64,000 nucleotides of DNA, from the NCBI GenBank assembly GCA_026129405.1, contig JAHCID010000010.1:68122-132121 (forward strand), in the 5' to 3' direction. Positions 26,504 through 34,628 of the stretch are shown here, piece by piece. How positions within the stretch are numbered: position 1 is the stretch's first letter; every line of letters starts with the position of its first letter. Below the pieces are notes generated by a model, which saw only the letters and a program-made list of their open reading frames with translations, did not search any database and was not told where the DNA came from. The DNA comes from a bacterium. GTDB lineage: Bacteria > Desulfobacterota > Binatia > DP-6. The position numbers were made by a program, and so were the translations under genes.

Positions 26504-28551
26504 GGCGCCTCGGTGGGCGGGGTGTCGTCGGGCCAGTCGCCCGCGTCGGGCGGCGGCGGGTCGTCCCAGGTCGGGCCGCGCATGATCGAGCCGTCGCGCA
26601 GCAGGCGCGGCATACGCTCGCGTTGCGCGCGGGCGTGCTCGGTGAGCTGGGCGTCGGTGGCGAGCACGTGCGGGGTCAGGAAGACGAGGAGGTTCGTCTT
26701 CACGCGCGTGCGCTCCTCGCGGCGGAAGAGGGCGCCCAGGACGGGGATGTCCTGCATGAACGGCACGCCGCGGTCGCGCAGCCGGATGGTGTCGGCGAGG
26801 AGCCCGCCGATGACCACCGTCTGCGCGTGACGCGCGCCGACGACGGTGCTCGCCGAGCGCACGGTGGTGGTCGGGCCGACGAGGTTCGGGTCGCCGACGG
26901 CGGGATCGGGGACGGGGTCGATGTCCGACACCTCCTCGAACAGCGTCATGCGCACGTAGTCGTCGGCGGTGATCTGCGGCGTCAGCCGCAGCGTGATGCC
27001 GACGTCGTGGCGCTCGATCGTGGTGAAGAGGTTCGAGAGGTTCGAGGCGCTGGTCGCGCGGCTGGCGACGAACGGGACGTTGCGGCCGACGACGATCTCG
27101 GCCTCCTCGTTGTCGGTCGTCACCATGTTGGGCGCCGACAGCACGTTGATCTCGCTATCGGTCTGCAGGGCCGTGAGCAGCGCCGTGTACGCCGGCACCT
27201 CCTTGCCGTTCGGCAGGCGCACGGTCTGGCTGCTGGCGGCGGCGAGGATCAGGCCCGGCAGCGAGGTCGGGTCCTGCACCGCGGTGCCGAGCGCGGAGAG
27301 GTTCACCTGCCCGATGCCGACGCCCGCCCCGGTCGACGCCGCGCCCTGGAGCTCGACGCCGAGCGCGCGCAGCTTGTCGGCCGTGGTCTCGACGATGATC
27401 GCCTCGACGAAGACCTGGCGGCGGCGCACGTCGAGCTCGGCGACCACGCGGCGCAGCGTCTGCCAGTCGGCCGAGGTGGCGCTCACGATGAGGGCGTTGG
27501 TCGCCGGATCGGCAGTGAGCCGCACCGGCGCTTCGAGCGGGACGGCGCCGGCGTGCCCGGCGCTGACCGGCTCGGCCCGCGCCGGCGGCGGCTGCAGCGG
27601 CGGCTCGCCGAGGCCGGCGTCGTAGCCGTAGGGCACGACGATCTCCTTCGAGCGGCTGCGGGAGAGCAGGCTGCCGCGCGCCTTCTCGGGCTCGGGCGGC
27701 GGTGCGGGCAGGCCGAGGAGCTGCGAGAGCACGCGCACGAGCGCGTCGGCCTGGGCGTACTTGAGGCGGTAGACGTGCAGCTGCGAGGCGACCGCCGGGG
27801 TCGCGACGTCGAGCCGCGCCACCAGCGTGCGGGCGCGCCGCACCTCGGACGGAGGGCCGACGAGGAGCAGCGAGTTCGTGCGCGGGTCGGGCACCACCCG
27901 CAAGGTCGCACCGCTGCCTTCGGCGACGAGGGCGTCGCGCAGCCGGTCGGCCATGTCGGCGGCGGGCGCGTGGCGCAGCGACGCGGTCTCGACGTGGCGG
28001 CTGCCCGCCGGCCCGTCGAGCTCGTCCATGAGCGCGGCGAGGCGCTCGACGTTGGCGGCGCCGTCGACCACGACGATGCGGTTCGTGTCGGGATAGGCGG
28101 TGAGCACGCCCTCCTTCGACACCAGCGGCTGGAGGACCGGGACCAGCGTCGCGACCTCGGCCTGGCGCGGCACGAGGATGCGGGTGACGAACTCGTCGCC
28201 GCGGCCGCGGCCGATCGGCACGGCGCTCTCGCGCGCCGTATCCGCCGGCACGATCTTCGTGAAGCCGCCGCTCGGCACGGTCGTGAAGCCTTTCACCTGG
28301 AGGACCGACTGGAAGACGAGGTAGGCCTCCTCGGGCGTGATGCGGGTCGGCGAGATGATCGTCACCTTGCCGCGCACGCGGTCGTCGACGATGAAGTTGC
28401 GGCCGGTGACCTCGCTCACGAAGCGCGCCAGCACGGGCAGCTCGACGTCCTGGAAGTTGAGCGCGACGGTGGCCTCGTCGGCGCCGCGGGCGACGGCCGG
28501 AACGGCGAGCTGCAGCGCGCCGAGGAGCAGGACCGGGAGGCGGCGGCTCAT
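26500..28551 (-). CDS. gspD: type II secretion outer-membrane secretin GspD
   Basis: The 683-residue product is the secretin that forms the outer-membrane channel. It has a signal peptide (MSRRLPVLLLGALQLAVPAV, cleaved near ARGA), then the N0 domain (VALNFQDVELPVLARFVSEV). N1-N3 repeats follow (TLVPVLQPLVSKEGVLTAYP, DPRTNSLLLVGPPSEVRRAR, DPATNALIVSATSADWQTLR). The secretin core has VFVEAIIVETTADKLRALGV, INVLSAPNMVTTDNEEAEIV, RHDVGITLRLTPQITADDYV and VVIGGLLADT, and an S-type tail comes last. A long Pro-rich insert sits between N2 and N3. Its ATG lies in the second copy of a 14-base tandem duplication; the first copy carries the gspC stop. Confidence 0.95.
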   Translation of the reverse strand: MSRRLPVLLLGALQLAVPAVARGADEATVALNFQDVELPVLARFVSEVTGRNFIVDDRVRGKVTIISPTRITPEEAYLVFQSVLQVKGFTTVPSGGFTKIVPADTARESAVPIGRGRGDEFVTRILVPRQAEVATLVPVLQPLVSKEGVLTAYPDTNRIVVVDGAANVERLAALMDELDGPAGSRHVETASLRHAPAADMADRLRDALVAEGSGATLRVVPDPRTNSLLLVGPPSEVRRARTLVARLDVATPAVASQLHVYRLKYAQADALVRVLSQLLGLPAPPPEPEKARGSLLSRSRSKEIVVPYGYDAGLGEPPLQPPPARAEPVSAGHAGAVPLEAPVRLTADPATNALIVSATSADWQTLRRVVAELDVRRRQVFVEAIIVETTADKLRALGVELQGAASTGAGVGIGQVNLSALGTAVQDPTSLPGLILAAASSQTVRLPNGKEVPAYTALLTALQTDSEINVLSAPNMVTTDNEEAEIVVGRNVPFVASRATSASNLSNLFTTIERHDVGITLRLTPQITADDYVRMTLFEEVSDIDPVPDPAVGDPNLVGPTTTVRSASTVVGARHAQTVVIGGLLADTIRLRDRGVPFMQDIPVLGALFRREERTRVKTNLLVFLTPHVLATDAQLTEHARAQRERMPRLLRDGSIMRGPTWDDPPPPDAGDWPDDTPPTEAP

Positions 28552-28570
28552 CGCAGGCGGCTCATCGCAG
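28543..28570 (-). repeat. 14-base tandem duplication at the gspC-gspD junction
   Basis: The sequence GCGGCTCATCGCAG (plus-strand sense) occurs twice in immediate succession. Each copy contains an ATGA on the minus strand. The copy nearer gspC provides the gspC stop codon, the other provides the gspD start codon, so what was probably a 4-base overlap has been expanded to an 11-base gap. Confidence 0.9.
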
Positions 28571-29386
28571 ATCGTACACCAGCGTGCGGGGCGCCCCGGC
28601 GCGCACGATGTCGAGGGCCACGCGCGGCTCGGTGCGCAGGCGCTGGAGGAAAGCGAGCAGCGTCGCCGGGTCGCCCACGGCGGTGCCGTTGACGCGCTGG
28701 ACGACGTCGCCGTCCTCGAGCCCGAGGCGACGGAAAATGCTGTCGTCCTTGATCTGGAAGAGGCGGAAGCCGTTCGGGCGCCCGTCCTCGACCTCGGCCA
28801 CCGCGCGCAGCTGGGTGAGCAGGCCGCTCATGTTGTCGACCGCGCCGGCGAGCTCGCGCCGGTCGACGATCCAGGCGTCGGCACCGGTGCGGCGGATGGT
28901 CGCGCCCGGGGTCGCGGCGGCGACGATCGGGACGGGCGCCGCGTCCGCGGGCGCGGCCTCGGCCGTGGCCAGCTCGAGGACGGTCTCGCCGCCGGGCGCG
29001 CGCAGCGTCACCTGATCCCAGGCGATCGCGGCGATGCGGGCGGCGCGGAGCGCGTCGCCGACGCGGTAGAGCTCCTGGCGGCCGGTGGCGTCGTCGTCGA
29101 TGATCGCGTGCGCGATGCCGCCGTGGAAGCCGACGCCGCGCAGGCGCAGGCCGCCGGTGTCGGCGCCGGCGACCTGCGGCGCGACCGGATTGAAGAGGTC
29201 GCGCGCGGCGATCACCGCGTACTGCTCGAGCGGCGCCGGTGCGGCCGGGCGGGAGCGGGCGATCGCCGCCGGAGGGACCGACCAGGTCGCGAGCCGCAGC
29301 GTCGTGCTCACGCCCACCGCGAGCAGGGCGACGACGCACGCGAGCAGGGCGACCTCGATCGCGAGCCGCGTGGGGAAGGCTGGCAT
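28562..29386 (-). CDS. gspC: type II secretion protein GspC
   Basis: The 274-residue product has an N-terminal membrane anchor (EVALLACVVALLAVGVSTTL), the homology-region domain (LEQYAVIAARDLFNPVAPQV, LRLRGVGFHGGIAHAIIDD) and a C-terminal PDZ domain (GFRLFQIKDDSIFRRLGLED, GDVVQRVNGTAVGDPATLLA). GspC connects the inner-membrane platform to the secretin and helps choose substrates. It is the first gene of the operon, 107 bases downstream of the patatin gene on the same strand. Confidence 0.92.
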   Translation of the reverse strand: MPAFPTRLAIEVALLACVVALLAVGVSTTLRLATWSVPPAAIARSRPAAPAPLEQYAVIAARDLFNPVAPQVAGADTGGLRLRGVGFHGGIAHAIIDDDATGRQELYRVGDALRAARIAAIAWDQVTLRAPGGETVLELATAEAAPADAAPVPIVAAATPGATIRRTGADAWIVDRRELAGAVDNMSGLLTQLRAVAEVEDGRPNGFRLFQIKDDSIFRRLGLEDGDVVQRVNGTAVGDPATLLAFLQRLRTEPRVALDIVRAGAPRTLVYDLR

Positions 29387-29393
29387 GGAGCGA

Positions 29394-29421
29394 GGCGTGG
29401 GGGTTTAGCGCCTCCCACGCC
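29394..29421 (-). other. hairpin just upstream of gspC
   Basis: An 8-base inverted repeat (GGCGTGGG / CCCACGCC, 12-base loop) lies between the patatin stop and the gspC start, ending about 8 bases before the gspC ATG. It would occupy the ribosome-binding region of gspC mRNA. It might limit translation or act as a leaky terminator; there is no U-tract. Confidence 0.45.
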
Positions 29422-29493
29422 GCTTGACCAGTGCCCGGACGCGCCTCCGGCGCGATCCGCCCGTGGCCTCGCCGAGCGGGCGGAGACCGCGTG

Positions 29494-30612
29494 CTACGCG
29501 ACCTTGCGGGCCGCGGTGCTCCAGCGATGCGCGCGGTGCTCGATCTCGGCGCGGGGCGCCAGGGCCACGCCGTGCCGGCCGAAGATCGCCCGGTAGCGGT
29601 CGTAGTCGTTGAGGACGGTCTTCACCGTGGTGCGGTAGCCGCGGCGCACGACCTCCTGGCGCAGGCCGTAGGTCATGAGCGGCACGTCGAAGAGGTCGAG
29701 GTCGGCCTCGTAGGGCTCGAAGAGCACGACGTCGGCGTCGGGGTGCTCCCAGGCGTGACGCTTCAGGCCCTCGCGCAGGCGGCGCTGGAGCGCGATGCGG
29801 AACGACTGGCTGGCGATGGTGAGCGGGCCGCCCTCGCGGATGCCGCCGGCGACGTCGCCCATGATGAGCGGCCGCAGCGGGTTCACCAGCACGACGAGCC
29901 GTGCGCCGCGCTCGATGGCGAGGCCGGCGTGCGCGGTCTTCGTGACCGCGCCGTCGACGTAGTCGACCCCGTCGATGCGCACCGGCTCGAAGACGATCGG
30001 GATCGCCGCTGACGCCGCGACCGCGCGTGAGATCGGCGTGCGCTCGGTACGCGTGCCGCCGAAGACGTGGATGGCGCCGGTGTCGAGCACGGTGGCCGGG
30101 ATGAGGAGGCGCCGGCGGAGGCGGCGGAAGTCGTCGGAGCGGCCGTCGCGGGTGAGCATCTCGCGCACGTAGGCCTCGAGGCCGTCCAGGCAGAAGATGC
30201 CGGCCGGGAGGTGCCGGACGAGGCCGGCCAGGGTGTCGAGCACGAGGACGTCACGCCAGTTGTTCCACAGGTCGCGGGCGACGCCGGGGAGCGCCGCGGC
30301 GAGGCGGGGGAGGGTGCCGAGGTGGCTCGCCCAGGGGATCGACAGGAAGCGCGAGCCCGACAGGCGCGGCAGCGTGCTGGGGTCGCCCTCCAGGGTCTCG
30401 CGGATGCGCAGGGGGGAGACGTCGTTGGCCACCAGGGCCGAGACCAGGGCGCCGGCGCTGGTGCCCACGTAGAGGTCGAAGTCGCGGGCGCCGAAGTCCT
30501 GGAAGAGGCCGTCGAGGGCGATGAGGGCCCCGAGCTCGTAGAGGCCGCCGACCACGCCACCACCGGCCAGGACGAGCGCCCGGCGAGCCGGCCCGTATTG
30601 ACCCGATGGCAT
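29494..30612 (-). CDS. patatin-like phospholipase
   Basis: The 372-residue product is a patatin-fold serine hydrolase (lipid acyl hydrolase). It has the oxyanion loop VLAGGGVVGGLYELGAL, the nucleophile elbow YVGTSAGALV (Ser about residue 52) and the catalytic Asp in DGVDYVDGAVTK. No clear signal peptide is seen, so a cytoplasmic or peripherally membrane-bound location is likely. The ATG at MPSGQYGPARR is chosen because it directly precedes the conserved first strand; the frame is open for 29 more codons upstream. It is divergent from the cupredoxin-like gene and lies immediately upstream of the type II secretion operon. Confidence 0.88.
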   Translation of the reverse strand: MPSGQYGPARRALVLAGGGVVGGLYELGALIALDGLFQDFGARDFDLYVGTSAGALVSALVANDVSPLRIRETLEGDPSTLPRLSGSRFLSIPWASHLGTLPRLAAALPGVARDLWNNWRDVLVLDTLAGLVRHLPAGIFCLDGLEAYVREMLTRDGRSDDFRRLRRRLLIPATVLDTGAIHVFGGTRTERTPISRAVAASAAIPIVFEPVRIDGVDYVDGAVTKTAHAGLAIERGARLVVLVNPLRPLIMGDVAGGIREGGPLTIASQSFRIALQRRLREGLKRHAWEHPDADVVLFEPYEADLDLFDVPLMTYGLRQEVVRRGYRTTVKTVLNDYDRYRAIFGRHGVALAPRAEIEHRAHRWSTAARKVA

Positions 30613-30700
30613 AGCCTGCCGGAATCTCGGCGGAGTCGCGCGAGAGCTTGAGTGCCGGGCCGCGTCCGGGAATGTTCCGGGGAGCAAGGAGGCGGACACG

Positions 30701-31513
30701 ATGAGGAGCTGGGGGCTGGTCGCCGGGGTCGCGTTGGCGGTCCTGGCCGTCGCCGTGGACGGCGGCGCCTACGAGGTGGAGGCGGTGACCGACGGCGGGA
30801 CGCTGCGCGGCACGATCACGCTGGCGGGCTCCGCGCCCGCACCGGAGGCGTTCGCGGTGACGAAGGACAAGGCGGTCTGCGGCGAGCAGAAGACCCGCGC
30901 CGACCTGATCGTCGGCCCCGCCGGCGGCATCGCCAACGTGGCCGTGGTGGTGAAGGCGACGAAGGGACGGGCGCTCGAGATCCCCGCCCAGCCCGTGACC
31001 TTCGACCAGCGCGGCTGCGAGTACGCGCCGCGCGTCCTGGCGTTCCCGGCGGGCAGCACGATCGCCGTGCTGAACCCCGACGGCGTGCTCCACAACGTGC
31101 ACGTCATGGGCAAGACGAACCCCGAGGCGAACCGCGCCATGCCGAAGTTCCAGAAGAAGATCGACTGGATCGTCGAGAAGCCGGAGTGGCCGATCGTGGT
31201 GAAGTGCGACGCCCACCCCTGGATGCGCGCCTACTGGCTGGCGATGGACCAGCCGTACTACGCCGTCACCGGACCCGACGGCGCCTTCACCATCGCCGAC
31301 CTGCCGCCCGGCGAGTACGACGTCGAGCTGTGGCACGAGACCCTCGGCCGGCGCACGGAGCGGGTGTCGATCCCGGCGAAGGCGGAGGCGACCGTCGCCT
31401 GGGCCTTCGCCGCCCCGACGACCACCTCGACGAGCCCGCCCGCGGCGGTGACGACCACGACCGGCCCGGCGGCCGTCACCCCGACCACGCCGCCGGTGGA
31501 GGCGCTGCCGTGA
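30701..31513 (+). CDS. secreted cupredoxin-like protein with Thr/Pro tail
   Basis: The 270-residue product has a signal peptide (GLVAGVALAVLAVAVDGGAY) and a beta-sandwich resembling cupredoxin or methylamine-utilisation-type proteins. GVLHNVHVMG supplies His131/His134. KCDAHPWM supplies Cys169, His172 and Met175, the order expected of a type 1 copper site. A carboxypeptidase-regulatory-like region follows (FTIADLPPGEYDVELWHETL). The last 35 residues are almost only Thr, Pro, Ala and Val, like a wall- or surface-exposed linker. Its stop overlaps the GTG of the first 16-cysteine protein, so the two are co-translated. Periplasmic electron transfer is an inference. Confidence 0.75.
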   Translation: MRSWGLVAGVALAVLAVAVDGGAYEVEAVTDGGTLRGTITLAGSAPAPEAFAVTKDKAVCGEQKTRADLIVGPAGGIANVAVVVKATKGRALEIPAQPVTFDQRGCEYAPRVLAFPAGSTIAVLNPDGVLHNVHVMGKTNPEANRAMPKFQKKIDWIVEKPEWPIVVKCDAHPWMRAYWLAMDQPYYAVTGPDGAFTIADLPPGEYDVELWHETLGRRTERVSIPAKAEATVAWAFAAPTTTSTSPPAAVTTTTGPAAVTPTTPPVEALP

Positions 31514-31977
31514 CCCGGGCCGTGTGGTGCGGGCTCGTCGTCGCCGTCCTCCTCGCCGCCGCGCCCGGCGGCGCCGCTGCGGCCGGCGACCGGCGGCAGT
31601 GTCTCAACGAGTCGCGCCGCCAGCAGGGCCAGTGCCTGAAACGTGCCCGCGAGCAGTGCGACGAGGCCTTCGACGCCGACCTGAAGCGCTGCTTCGGCGC
31701 CGACAACACCTGCCTCCGCGGCTGCCAGACCGACGAGGGGAAGTGCCAGGTCGACCCGCTCGCGAACCTCGAGGGCTGCCGCATCGCCTGCAGCGCCGAC
31801 CTGAAGGCGGCGATCCAGGGATGCAAGGTCGAGGTCGACACCAAGGCCTGCCAGGCGACGGCCCGTCTCCAGGCGCTCAAGTGCAAGAACCGCTGCTCGG
31901 AGAAGGCGGCGCCCGCGAAGCAGCGCTGCAACGCGGCCTTCAAGCAGTGCCTGCTCGACTGTGCGGGGCGGGAGTAG
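31510..31977 (+). CDS. secreted 16-cysteine protein, paralogue A
   Basis: I do not recognise this family. The 155-residue product has a signal peptide (VTRAVWCGLVVAVLLAAAPG, likely cleaved near AAAA-GD). The mature chain has 16 cysteines at 31, 42, 50, 61, 68, 72, 79, 90, 94, 105, 114, 125, 129, 140, 147 and 151. The segments between are charged and probably helical. The cysteine spacing is repetitive (gaps of 10, 3 and 6 recur) and nearly the same as in the protein downstream of corA. Even cysteine number and export suggest a disulfide-braced helical bundle in the periplasm. The GTG start overlaps the cupredoxin-like gene; corA follows after 6 bases. Confidence 0.75.
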   Translation: MTRAVWCGLVVAVLLAAAPGGAAAAGDRRQCLNESRRQQGQCLKRAREQCDEAFDADLKRCFGADNTCLRGCQTDEGKCQVDPLANLEGCRIACSADLKAAIQGCKVEVDTKACQATARLQALKCKNRCSEKAAPAKQRCNAAFKQCLLDCAGRE

Positions 31978-31983
31978 CCGGCG

Positions 31984-32955
31984 GTGCTCGTCGACTGCGC
32001 TGCCTACATCGCGGGCTGCCGGGTCGCCGACGTCGGGATCGACGAGCTGGACCAGTGGATGGCGAAGGACGACACCTTCGTCTGGGTCGGGCTCTACGAG
32101 CCGAGCGAGGAGGAGCTGCGCGCGGTCCAGGCCGAGCTGGGGCTGCACGACCTGGCCGTCGAGGACGCCCACAGCGCCCACCAGCGGCCCAAGCTCGAGG
32201 AGTACGGCGAGTCGCTGTTCGTCGTCCTGCGTACGGCGCAGTGGGACGGGACGCGGCGCGCGGTCGACAAGGGCGAGACGCACCTCTTCATCGGGCGCAA
32301 GTACGTCGTCTCGGTGCGCCACGGGAAGTCGCCGTCGTACTCGTCGGTCCGGCTGCGCTGCCAGTCGAACCCGCACCTCCTCGTCCACGGCACGGACTTC
32401 GTCCTCTATGCGATCATGGACTTCGTCGTGGACCACTACTTCCCGGTCCTCGACGAGCTCGAGGAGGAGGTCGAGCAGCTCGAGAAGGTGATCTTCGGCG
32501 AGAAGGGCCGCGGCGACATCACCCGGCGCATCTACCGGCTGAAGCGCCAGCTGATCGGCCTCAAGCGGGCGGTGTCGCCCCTGGTCGAGGTCTGCAACCG
32601 GCTGGTGCGCTTCGACAGCCGCCTCGTCGGCGACGAGACGCGGCCGTACTTCCGCGACGTCTACGACCACGTGGTGCGGATCAACGAGACCGCGGACGGC
32701 CTGCGCGAGCTGCTGACGGGGGCGCTGGAGGCCAACCTCGCCCTCGTCGGCATCCGCCAGAACGAGGTCATGAAGGCGCTCGCCGCATGGGCCGCGATCC
32801 TCGCGCTGCCGACGATGATGGCCGGCATCTGGGGCATGAACTTCGACTCGATGCCGGAGCTGAAGGTGCCGTGGGGCTATCCGCTCGCGCTCGCGTCGAT
32901 GCTCACCGGCGCCGGCGCGCTGTTCTGGAACTTCCGCCGCATCGGCTGGCTCTGA
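31984..32955 (+). CDS. corA: CorA-type magnesium/cobalt transporter
   Basis: The 323-residue product is a CorA-family divalent-cation channel of the inner membrane. It has an N-terminal cytoplasmic domain (VWVGLYEPSEEELRAVQAEL, HDLAVEDAHSAHQRPKLEEY) and a long stalk helix region (LDELEEEVEQLEKVIFGE). Two C-terminal helices follow with the signature IWGMNF between them (GMN motif) and a basic end (FWNFRRIGWL). Start GTG. It sits between two paralogous cysteine-rich secreted genes, which is unusual context for corA. Confidence 0.93.
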   Translation: MLVDCAAYIAGCRVADVGIDELDQWMAKDDTFVWVGLYEPSEEELRAVQAELGLHDLAVEDAHSAHQRPKLEEYGESLFVVLRTAQWDGTRRAVDKGETHLFIGRKYVVSVRHGKSPSYSSVRLRCQSNPHLLVHGTDFVLYAIMDFVVDHYFPVLDELEEEVEQLEKVIFGEKGRGDITRRIYRLKRQLIGLKRAVSPLVEVCNRLVRFDSRLVGDETRPYFRDVYDHVVRINETADGLRELLTGALEANLALVGIRQNEVMKALAAWAAILALPTMMAGIWGMNFDSMPELKVPWGYPLALASMLTGAGALFWNFRRIGWL

Positions 32956-33224
32956 GCGTCGCTGCCCGAAGGTCGTAGGCCCGAAGGTCGTACGACCTTC
33001 GACGAGCCGACGTGGCGTTCGCGAACGCCACTGCAAACGTCTGCGTGCGCGCACGAACCGTCGACGCATGACGACGCGCTCCGACGTGGATCCGTCGAGA
33101 TAATTTCCATCCTTCTTGGCACCGCTTCTGCTTTACCGTCGCAGGATGTCTGCGGTAGGTACGGCCCGCTCGTCTGGAGGGGGGTCCTCCGCTGCGACTC
33201 GAATCGACTAAGGAGGAAGACAGA
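32956..33224 (+). promoter_or_regulatory. palindrome-rich region between corA and paralogue B
   Basis: This 269-base gap holds 13-base direct repeats (CCCGAAGGTCGTA at 32965 and 32980), a perfect 20-base palindrome (32982-33001), a perfect 18-base palindrome (33013-33030) and a 10-base one (33045-33054). The first two could end corA transcription. A locally AT-richer stretch (about 33098-33136, with GATAATTTCC) is a plausible promoter region for the downstream gene. Just before that gene, GGAGG (33176), CCTCC (33186) and the Shine-Dalgarno GGAGG (33212) could form alternative pairings. Confidence 0.55.
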
Positions 33225-33704
33225 ATGACTCGACGATTGACCGTACTCGCGGTCGCCGCGCTCGGCGTGATGCTGAGCGTGCAGAGCGCCAGCGCGCTGA
33301 CGCAGGAGACGCGAACCTGCATCAAGAACTCACGCGGGGCGCTGAAGACCTGCCGGATAGACGCGATCGCGGCGTGTCGCCAGACGTTCCAGACGACCTT
33401 CGAGGGCTGCTTCGGTCCCGGGGCGGCGTGCGCGACGGCGTGCTCGCAGGAGCAGGCGGGTTGCCAGTCCGGTCCTGCTTCGGTGCAGGTGGGCTGTAAC
33501 GACGGCTGCGCCGGTACCTTCTCGGCCGCACTCGACGCCTGTCGTCTCAAGGATACTCCGGAAGCCCGCCTCGACTGCGCGAGCCAGGCGCGTCTCGATC
33601 AGTTCACCTGCCGCCAGGCCTGCGCCCTGACGGTGCAGCCGGCCCTCCAGGCCTGCGGCAACGTGTTCAGCAACTGCCTCCAGGCCTGCGCGAGCAAGCG
33701 TTAG
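33225..33704 (+). CDS. secreted 16-cysteine protein, paralogue B
   Basis: The family is not recognised. The 159-residue product has a signal peptide (LTVLAVAALGVMLSVQSASA, cleaved near ASA-LT). Its 16 cysteines lie at 32, 43, 51, 62, 69, 73, 80, 91, 95, 106, 118, 129, 133, 144, 151 and 155. Fourteen of the fifteen gaps are identical in length to those of paralogue A; the remaining one is 11 instead of 8. Shared non-cysteine residues include SR after the first Cys, CFG at the fourth, ARL before the twelfth, and CL..C.A at the end. A strong Shine-Dalgarno (AAGGAGGAAGACAGA) suggests good expression. Confidence 0.75.
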   Translation: MTRRLTVLAVAALGVMLSVQSASALTQETRTCIKNSRGALKTCRIDAIAACRQTFQTTFEGCFGPGAACATACSQEQAGCQSGPASVQVGCNDGCAGTFSAALDACRLKDTPEARLDCASQARLDQFTCRQACALTVQPALQACGNVFSNCLQACASKR

Positions 33705-33839
33705 CCCTGCACTGAGGAGCTCGCTTCGTCCCCTCGGCGGCGTCGCCCCGTGCGACGCCGCCTTCAGGGCGACGCCGGGCGACGCAGGACGCGTCGTCCG
33801 GCGTTCTCGTTCGGCCGCGGCGCGTGGTATGGCCGGCCG

Positions 33840-34622
33840 ATGTCGCTCACCGGTCGCATCGCCGTCGTCACCGGAGCCGGCTCGGGCCTCGGCCGTGCCG
33901 GCGCCCTCGCGCTCGCCGCCGCCGGCGCCCGCGTCGCGGTGAGCGATCTCCGCCCCGACGCGACCGAGGAGACCGCGGCCGCCATCCGCGCCGCGGGCGG
34001 CGAGGCGATCGCGATTCCCGCCGACGCCGGCGATCGCGCCCAGGCGAAGCGGCTGGTCGACGAGACCGTGGCCCGCTTCGGCGGTCTCGACGTCCTCTAC
34101 AACAACGCCGGCGTCGCGCCGGTCGGCCGCGACGGCTTCGTCCCCGCCATCGACGAGGACGACTGGGACTGGGTGATCCGCACGAACCTCACGAGCGTCT
34201 ACCTGTGCTGCAAGTACGCCATCCCGGCCATGGCGGGGCGGCCGGGCGCCGCGATCGTCAACACGGCCTCGTCGATGGCGGTGCAGCCGCTCGGCATGAT
34301 GGACGCCTACGCCGCTTCGAAGGCGGGCGTCGCCGGGCTCACGCGCTCGCTGGCGCCCGCCTGCGGCCAGCTCGGCATCCGCGTGAACGCGATCTGCCCG
34401 GGCTACGTCGACACGCCGATGAACGCGCTCATCTTCGGCGACGAGACGTTCAAGGCGGCCTTCGCCCGCGACCACGCGACCGGGCTGCAGAGCGTCGACG
34501 AGATCGCGGACGTGGTGGTCTTCCTCGCGTCCGACGCGGCCCGCAGCTTCACGGGAGCGGTGCTGACGTGCGATCGCGGCTGGACGGCGTTCAAGCGCCC
34601 CGCGGCGCTCGGCACGATGTGA
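33840..34622 (+). CDS. short-chain dehydrogenase/reductase (SDR)
   Basis: The 260-residue product is a classical SDR. It has the cofactor loop VVTGAGSGLGRAGALAL, NNAG in LDVLYNNAGVAP, a catalytic Ser in NTASSMAV, YAASKAGVAGL with Tyr and Lys, and a C-terminal FLASDAARSFTGAVLTCDRG. Acidic SDLRPD after the second strand suggests NAD(H) rather than NADP(H). Substrate unknown. The ATG at MSLTGRIAVV starts the fold; the open frame upstream is not SDR-like. Confidence 0.88.
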   Translation: MSLTGRIAVVTGAGSGLGRAGALALAAAGARVAVSDLRPDATEETAAAIRAAGGEAIAIPADAGDRAQAKRLVDETVARFGGLDVLYNNAGVAPVGRDGFVPAIDEDDWDWVIRTNLTSVYLCCKYAIPAMAGRPGAAIVNTASSMAVQPLGMMDAYAASKAGVAGLTRSLAPACGQLGIRVNAICPGYVDTPMNALIFGDETFKAAFARDHATGLQSVDEIADVVVFLASDAARSFTGAVLTCDRGWTAFKRPAALGTM

Positions 34623-34628
34623 CCGAGG

